A stretch of DNA of 11,021 nt. It comes from Alphaproteobacteria bacterium (GTDB taxonomy: Bacteria; Pseudomonadota; Alphaproteobacteria; Sphingomonadales; Sphingomonadaceae). The DNA lies in the NCBI GenBank assembly GCA_028293055.1, contig JAQGLD010000281.1, positions 1 through 11,021 of the forward strand, in the 5' to 3' direction. A model generated the notes under the pieces. It searched no databases and was not told the DNA's origin. It was given only the letters and a program-made list of their open reading frames with translations. Made by a program: the position numbers and the translations under genes. Positions 6,891 through 11,021 of this stretch are shown here, in pieces. How positions within the stretch are numbered: position 1 is the first letter of the stretch; each line of letters opens with the position of its first letter.

Positions 6891-6912
6891 GGGCCGCGCC
6901 TGCGCGCGGCCC
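6891..6912. terminator. GC-only hairpin overlapping the mrcA stop codon
   Basis: A perfect 9-bp stem, GGGCCGCGC/GCGCGGCCC, with a CTGC loop begins at the last base of the mrcA TAG. No T-tract follows on the minus strand, so it is not a classical intrinsic terminator. It may protect the mrcA 3' end or cause pausing. It could also be an extension of the adjacent repeat. Confidence 0.4.
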
Positions 6913-9425
6913 TAGTAAATCCCGCCCTGATTCTGCAAGAAATCGCTGTCCTTGGTCCGCTCCTGCTGGCGGACCGCCTTCACTGCCGCCTTGGCCGCCA
7001 CCGGGGCGATCTCGTCGCGGCGGATCGAGCGGCGAGGCTCGCTCTCGGGCTTGAAGGCTTCCCAGATCACCGCCGACTTGGGATCGTCGGTCGGCCAGGC
7101 GCCGAACACCTTCTTGCCGGACCGACGGTCGATGCGGACCATCCGGATCCCCGCCGGGGCGCGGAACGGCACGGCCGGCATGTCCTTGAACGCGCTCAAG
7201 GCGAACTGCTTGAAGATCGGCGCAGCGATCGTTCCGCCTTGGGCATAGCCGCCCATCGGCCGCGGATGATCGAAGCCCATATAGATGCCGCCGACGATCT
7301 CCGGCGTGCCTCCGATGAACCAGACGTTGGTCGGGCCACTCGTCGTCCCGGTCTTGCCGAACATCGGCCGGCCGAGGTCGCGAAGCACCTGGGCGGTGCC
7401 GCGCTGGACGACTCCCTCCATGATATGGACCATCTGGTAGGCGGTCAGCGGATCGACCACCTGGCGGGTGCGCAGGGGCGGGCGAGGCATCGGCTTGCCG
7501 TCCCAGTCTGGGGCGTTGCAGCCCTCGCAAGGTCTCGTGTCGGCGCGGTAGATCGCCTTGCCGTTGCGGTCCTGGACATAGTCGATCAGCACCGGCGCCT
7601 GGGCGCGCCCATTGTTGGCGAGGATCGAGAAGGCGTTGGTCATCTTGATCGCGGTGGTCTCGCCAGCACCGAGCGCGATCGCTAGATAATTGGGAAAGTC
7701 TCCCACGCCGAGGTCGTGGGCGCGGCGCGTGACCTTGTCCATGCCGATCTGGTTTGCGGTGCGCACCGTCATCAGGTTGCGCGATTGCTCGACGCCCCAG
7801 CGCATCGTCTGCGGCCCTGCATTGCCGCCGGAGAAGTTGCGGAAGCATTTCTGGCCGAGCCCGGCGCCCTGGTAGACGCAGAACGGGCCGTCGACGACGA
7901 TCGAGGCCGGAGTCATTCCGTTGTCGAGCGCCGCCGAATAGACGACCGGCTTGAACGTGGATCCGGGCTGGCGCTGGGCCTGGGTGGCTCGGTTGAAATC
8001 GTCGCCGCGAAGGTCCCAGCCGCCCTGCATGGCAAGCACTCGGCCGCTGCCCACCTCCTCGACGATCATCGCGCCGCGAATCTCGGGGATGGAGCGCAAC
8101 GCCCAGTTGGCGCCGTCCTTCTTGACCGCGATCACCATGCCGGGACGCAGGAAGTTGAACGCGGCCGTCGCGGTGCCCCGCTTGGGCATGGCCGCGGCGA
8201 AAGCGGGCAGGGTGCCGGTGCTTCCGTCGGGCAGGCCGATCTCGGCCTCGGCACCTTCGCGGCTCAGCACGACCGCCGGGTGCCAGTCGGGATAACCGGT
8301 GCCGAGCGGCGCCCGCGCCAGCCGCGGCGCCCAATTGCCGTCGATATCGATCGACAGGCCAGGATCGCGCCAGCCGCGTGCGCTTTCGTAGCGGACCAGG
8401 CCGTCGCGCAGCGCCTGCTCGGCGGTGCGCTGCTTGTCGACGTCGATCGCTGCGCGAACCCAGAGGCCGCCGGTATAGACTCCGTTCGAGCCTTTCTCGG
8501 TCTGCTCACCATAGCGGTCCATCAGCTGGCGGCGCACTTCCTCCATATAATAGCCGCCGATGTTGCGAACGCTGTTGCTCGGTCCGCGCACCGTGCCGAG
8601 CGGCGCCGCCTGGGCGGCGGCACGCTGGGCGGCATTGATCTTGCCGTTGCGCTCCATCTCCATCAGCACCCAGTTGCGGCGCGCAAGCGCTCGACTCGTG
8701 GCGCGGTCCGGGTCGTAATTGTTCGGCGCCTTGGGGAGAATGGCGAGATAGGCCATTTCCGGAAGGCTGAGCTGGTCGACATCCTTGTCGAAATAGGCGC
8801 GCGCCGCGGCCTGCACTCCGTAGGCGTTGCGGCCGAGGAATATCTGGTTGAGGTAGAGCTCGAGGATCTGCTGCTTGGTCAGCACATTCTCTATCCGTCG
8901 CGCGAGGAAGGCCTCGCGAATCTTTCGGGTGATCGAATATTCGTCGCCGATCAGCAGATTCTTGGCGACCTGCTGGGTGATGGTCGATCCGCCGCGGGCG
9001 CGGTTGCCGCTGCCCATCTTCGAAATATAGTCGCCGACAGCGCCGATCAGGCCGGGATAGTCGATGCCGTGATGGCTGAAGAAGGTGCGGTCCTCGGCCG
9101 AGGTGTAGGCGTCGATCAGCTGCTGCGGGAATTCGTCATATTTGAGCTCGACCCGGCGCTCGCGGGCAAAGCTCTGCACCGGCTGGCCATTGGTGTCCCG
9201 GATATTGGTCGGCAGCGGCGGCTGGTAGGTGAGCAATGTATCCGCCGAGGGCAGGCCGCGGGCGAAGACCAGCCAGAGCAGGAAATAGAGGATGAAGGGG
9301 ATCGCTGCGAGGATCGCGAGGATCCGCACCCAGCGCCGCTGCCACGCGCGGCGCGCGAGTCCGCCGAAGCGGCCGCCCGCATCGCGATACAGGGTGAGGC
9401 GGGTAGAATTGCTGTCGGCACTCAT
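6912..9425 (-). CDS. mrcA: Bifunctional class A penicillin-binding protein 1A
   Basis: PBP1A polymerises lipid II (glycosyltransferase) and crosslinks peptides (transpeptidase) in the periplasm. The 837-residue protein has a cytoplasmic N-terminus and one transmembrane segment (about 34-54). The glycosyltransferase domain follows, with the catalytic glutamate in EDRTFF (E111), RGGSTITQQVAKNLL (144-158), RKIREAFLARRIE and LELYLNQIFLGRNAYG. After an intervening OB-like region comes the transpeptidase with its three hallmarks: STFK (nucleophile S489), SRN (548-550) and KTG (691-693). A CEGC pair (633/636) lies in the transpeptidase domain. The C-terminal tail is short and basic. The ATG at 9425 lacks a strong ribosome site. 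The amidase gene ends 92 bp upstream, and amidase-PBP1A-prfB is an order seen in other alphaproteobacteria. Confidence 0.97.
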   Translation of the reverse strand: MSADSNSTRLTLYRDAGGRFGGLARRAWQRRWVRILAILAAIPFILYFLLWLVFARGLPSADTLLTYQPPLPTNIRDTNGQPVQSFARERRVELKYDEFPQQLIDAYTSAEDRTFFSHHGIDYPGLIGAVGDYISKMGSGNRARGGSTITQQVAKNLLIGDEYSITRKIREAFLARRIENVLTKQQILELYLNQIFLGRNAYGVQAAARAYFDKDVDQLSLPEMAYLAILPKAPNNYDPDRATSRALARRNWVLMEMERNGKINAAQRAAAQAAPLGTVRGPSNSVRNIGGYYMEEVRRQLMDRYGEQTEKGSNGVYTGGLWVRAAIDVDKQRTAEQALRDGLVRYESARGWRDPGLSIDIDGNWAPRLARAPLGTGYPDWHPAVVLSREGAEAEIGLPDGSTGTLPAFAAAMPKRGTATAAFNFLRPGMVIAVKKDGANWALRSIPEIRGAMIVEEVGSGRVLAMQGGWDLRGDDFNRATQAQRQPGSTFKPVVYSAALDNGMTPASIVVDGPFCVYQGAGLGQKCFRNFSGGNAGPQTMRWGVEQSRNLMTVRTANQIGMDKVTRRAHDLGVGDFPNYLAIALGAGETTAIKMTNAFSILANNGRAQAPVLIDYVQDRNGKAIYRADTRPCEGCNAPDWDGKPMPRPPLRTRQVVDPLTAYQMVHIMEGVVQRGTAQVLRDLGRPMFGKTGTTSGPTNVWFIGGTPEIVGGIYMGFDHPRPMGGYAQGGTIAAPIFKQFALSAFKDMPAVPFRAPAGIRMVRIDRRSGKKVFGAWPTDDPKSAVIWEAFKPESEPRRSIRRDEIAPVAAKAAVKAVRQQERTKDSDFLQNQGGIY

Positions 9426-9501
9426 TCGGACGGGGCTCTAGACCATTTTGTCGGCAGGTTAAATCGCCAGAGTCGGGATAAAAGGCGAAGCGAAGGCGAC
9501 G

Positions 9502-9516
9502 CGCCGCGCAGCGGCG
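9502..9516. other. Small hairpin just after the amidase stop codon
   Basis: CGCCGC pairs with GCGGCG around a 3-base loop, one base past the amidase TGA. A run of four T appears only about 20 bases further along the minus strand, so this is a weak terminator or attenuator candidate within the 92-bp amidase-mrcA gap. Confidence 0.25.
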
Positions 9517-9517
9517 G

Positions 9518-10360
9518 TCATCGCGACGCGAGCCGGACCAGCCGGCGGGCGAAATGCGCCTCGATCGCGCTCTTCATGCCGGAGGCGATCCGTCTCTGCC
9601 CCTCGCGCGATTCGATATAGGAGAGGTCGACTGCGTTGGTCAGATAGCCGGTCTCGAACAGGATCGAGGGCACGTCCGGCGCCTTGAGCACCACCAGGGA
9701 AGCGAAGCGGTGAAAATCGGGCCGGAACGGGAAATAGGCCGACCCCTCCCGCCTGAGTACTGCCGCGAAGACCGCCGAGATGTTCATGCTCTCGCGCTGG
9801 GCGAGGTCGATCAGGATCCGGTTGACCCCCGCATCCTCGCTCAGCGGCGCGTCGCCGAGCCGGTCCGCCTGGTTCTCGCGGGCGGCGAGCAAAGCCGCCT
9901 CGCGATCCGAGGCGACCTCGGACAAAGTATAGATGGTCGCGCCGCGGGCGCCGTCATTGTGCGGCGCGGCGTCGGCGTGGATCGAGATGAACAGGTCCGC
10001 CTTCATCCGCCTCGCGATCTCGTAGCGGTCGCGAAGCACCAGGAAGCGGTCGTCCTCGCGGGTCATCGCCACCCGCACCCGGCCCGACGCCGCCAGGGCG
10101 TCCCGGATTGCGATCCCGACCTGAAGGGTAACATCCTTCTCGCGCTTGTTGGCGATCGGCGAGATCGCGCCGGGATCCTTGCCGCCATGGCCGGGGTCGA
10201 TCACCACCAGCGGCCGATCGGGTCTCCGCGATCCGAGAATGCGCGGCAGATCCTTCTGGTCGGCGCCGAGCGCGATCGTGAAGCCGCTCTCGCCGCCCTC
10301 GGCGCTGCCGGGGTGGCCGAGGCCGAACAGGGCGGCGACGAGGACTAGGAGGTACTCCAT
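9518..10360 (-). CDS. amiC: N-acetylmuramoyl-L-alanine amidase (Amidase_3, AmiC-like)
   Basis: This zinc amidase cleaves the bond between MurNAc and L-Ala of the stem peptide in the periplasm. From the ATG at 10360 the protein is 280 residues. The N-terminus YLLVLVAALFGLGHPGSA is a plausible signal peptide. Zinc and catalytic residues of the Amidase_3 family are present in order: H58 in VVIDPGHGGKDPGA, E74 in NKREKDVTL, H128 in FISIHADAA, and the catalytic E236 in PSILFETGYLTN. No long AMIN or LysM domain is present, so it is shorter than E. coli AmiC. Upstream in-frame starts would add a Cys/Arg-rich extension ahead of the signal peptide and are rejected. GTG codons one and three codons before the ATG cannot be excluded. 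mrcA follows, and rne is divergent. Confidence 0.93.
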   Translation of the reverse strand: MEYLLVLVAALFGLGHPGSAEGGESGFTIALGADQKDLPRILGSRRPDRPLVVIDPGHGGKDPGAISPIANKREKDVTLQVGIAIRDALAASGRVRVAMTREDDRFLVLRDRYEIARRMKADLFISIHADAAPHNDGARGATIYTLSEVASDREAALLAARENQADRLGDAPLSEDAGVNRILIDLAQRESMNISAVFAAVLRREGSAYFPFRPDFHRFASLVVLKAPDVPSILFETGYLTNAVDLSYIESREGQRRIASGMKSAIEAHFARRLVRLASR

Positions 10361-10550
10361 CACCGCCACTCTGCCGTCGCCCACCCGCCACGGTCCAGCA
10401 AAAATACATTGTTTCGCCGCCGTTAGCGGTTGCCGCCCCTTTCGGCAGATGCTAGCAGATCGGGCAGGCTCCCTGTTGAAGGCTTTGCACCTTCTCTCCA
10501 TCTGGAGCCGGTAACATCGAGCCGGCTGAGTCCATGCCGGCGACCCAAGG

Positions 10551-10556
10551 TTGACG
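10551..10556 (+). promoter_or_regulatory. Candidate -35 element for rne
   Basis: TTGACG matches the sigma-70 -35 consensus at five of six bases, but the hexamer 17 bp downstream (CCATCA) is a poor -10. If used, it would give an rne leader of roughly 200 bases containing both hairpins described here. Confidence 0.2.
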
Positions 10557-10696
10557 CTGCATGAGGCATTTTCCCATCACCACGCTCCGCCCCTCTGCCA
10601 ATGCGGGCGCTGCGGTGATGGTGCTGCGGCCGGGAACAGAGACCGGCCTGCCGAAAGCAGCAGAGGCACTGAAATCCTTTTTAACCCGGACATACA

Positions 10697-10722
10697 GGGC
10701 GCGCGCCACGAGCGTCGCGCCC
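10697..10722 (+). promoter_or_regulatory. Stable hairpin in the putative rne 5' leader
   Basis: GGGCGCG (10697-10703) pairs with CGCGCCC (10716-10722), and the stem continues inside as CGC (10704-10706)/GCG (10712-10714) past a single bulged T. That is about 10 bp in total, ending 64 bases before the rne ATG. In E. coli a structured 5' UTR mediates RNase E autoregulation. A similar role here is inference only. Confidence 0.4.
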
Positions 10723-10786
10723 TCGTCCCCATTCGAGCGCGCGCAGCGCCCGCCAAGGATCGCGGCGCGCGTGTGGAGAAACTTTA

Positions 10787-11021
10787 ATGACATTGCGTAT
10801 GCTGATCGACGCCCGCCACCGGGAGGAAACCCGGGTGGCAGTGGTGCAGGGAAACCGGATCGAGGAATTTGATTTCGAATCCGCCGAGCATAAACAGCTC
10901 AAGGGCAACCTCTATCTCGCCAAGGTACCCAGGGTCGAACCGTCCCTGCAGGAGGCGTTCGGCGATTATGGCGGCAACCGTCACGGAGTCCTCGCAGTCG
11001 CGGAAATCCACCCCGATGATT
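10787..11021 (+). CDS. rne: Ribonuclease E (first 78 codons, cut by window edge)
   Basis: RNase E is the endonuclease that initiates mRNA decay and rRNA/tRNA processing and scaffolds the degradosome. The visible N-terminus, MTLRMLIDARHREETRVAVV, is followed by GNRIEEFDFESAEHKQLKGN and the start of the S1 RNA-binding domain (YLAKVPRVEPSL..., residues 43-54). This matches alphaproteobacterial RNase E closely. RNase G is less likely given the EEFDFESAEHKQLKGN stretch. GGAGAA at 10775-10780 lies 6 bases before the ATG. Within S1, residue 59 is Gly where Val is usual and residue 68 is Val where the E. coli RNA-binding Phe67 sits. Catalytic and zinc-link regions are outside the window. It is divergent from the amidase gene. 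Confidence 0.93.
   Translation, partial: MTLRMLIDARHREETRVAVVQGNRIEEFDFESAEHKQLKGNLYLAKVPRVEPSLQEAFGDYGGNRHGVLAVAEIHPDD

Larger units (their letters stand above)
10361..10786. other. Divergent intergenic region between amidase and rne
   Basis: This 426-bp gap must hold the promoters of both genes and the rne leader. A TTGACG hexamer at 10551-10556 is a good -35 match in the rne direction but has no convincing -10 at 17 bp. An AT-rich patch near 10400-10412 (AAAAATACATT) is the best place for an amidase -10. Near the middle, 10628-10633 pairs with 10643-10648. I see no RNA gene and no convincing small gene here. Confidence 0.5.

Noticed and set aside
6817..8334. 505-codon minus-strand ORF overlapping mrcA
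   Set aside because: It is a different frame of the same strand as the unmistakable PBP1A. The Arg/Ala/Gly-rich sequence has no domain features.
7716..9620. 634-codon ORF on the plus strand
   Set aside because: It is antisense to mrcA and the end of the amidase gene. It is a shadow produced by GC-biased third positions.
10561..10872. 103-codon ORF upstream of and overlapping rne
   Set aside because: It has no ribosome site, runs out of frame into rne, and its sequence is not recognisable. It is most likely chance coding within the leader.

Overview
The window looks like chromosomal DNA of a sphingomonad alphaproteobacterium (Sphingomonadaceae or a close relative). The evidence is the very high GC content, long spurious ORFs antisense to real genes, protein sequences that read like alphaproteobacterial orthologues, and the order rne / N-acetylmuramoyl-L-alanine amidase / PBP1A / prfB. 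Almost all of it is housekeeping sequence. No phage, insertion sequence, CRISPR array, tRNA or rRNA was seen.

Layout, right to left, because nearly everything is on the minus strand. The start of rne (RNase E) runs rightwards off the edge from 10787. It is divergent from the amidase gene (10360-9518) across a 426-bp intergenic region that holds several hairpins. Then come the bifunctional class A penicillin-binding protein mrcA (9425-6912), a palindromic repeat, prfB (release factor 2, 6800-5673), an overlapping predicted lipoprotein with a SAM-methyltransferase fold (5683-4979), a second structured repeat (4814-4969), thyA (4767-3973), folA (3976-3494, TTG start overlapping thyA), ribF (3451-2528), a membrane-anchored degenerate glycerophosphodiesterase-like protein (2531-1554, GTG start overlapping ribF), and ileS (1518 to beyond base 1; first 506 codons).

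Functional grouping: amidase and PBP1A form a peptidoglycan remodelling and synthesis pair. ThyA and FolA are obligate partners, because ThyA oxidises methylene-THF to DHF and FolA reduces it back. RibF supplies FMN and FAD. IleRS and RF2 serve translation, and RNase E serves RNA turnover. Four-base stop/start overlaps (thyA-folA, ribF-gdpD-like) and the 11-base prfB-methyltransferase overlap point to translational coupling.

The most unusual signal is a set of interspersed palindromic repeats. Two kinds are visible, and each occurs once between genes and once inside the ileS reading frame. The larger intragenic copy (79-199) is translated in frame as a roughly 40-residue Pro/Ser/Gly/Glu-rich insert in an essential tRNA synthetase, much like the Rickettsia palindromic elements. 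The second and shorter one (638-674) encodes part of the CP1 editing domain. Other items worth attention are a GDPD-family protein that has lost all five catalytic positions I could align yet keeps the fold motifs, a predicted extracytoplasmic lipoprotein methyltransferase, and substitutions at RNA-binding positions in the RNase E S1 domain.
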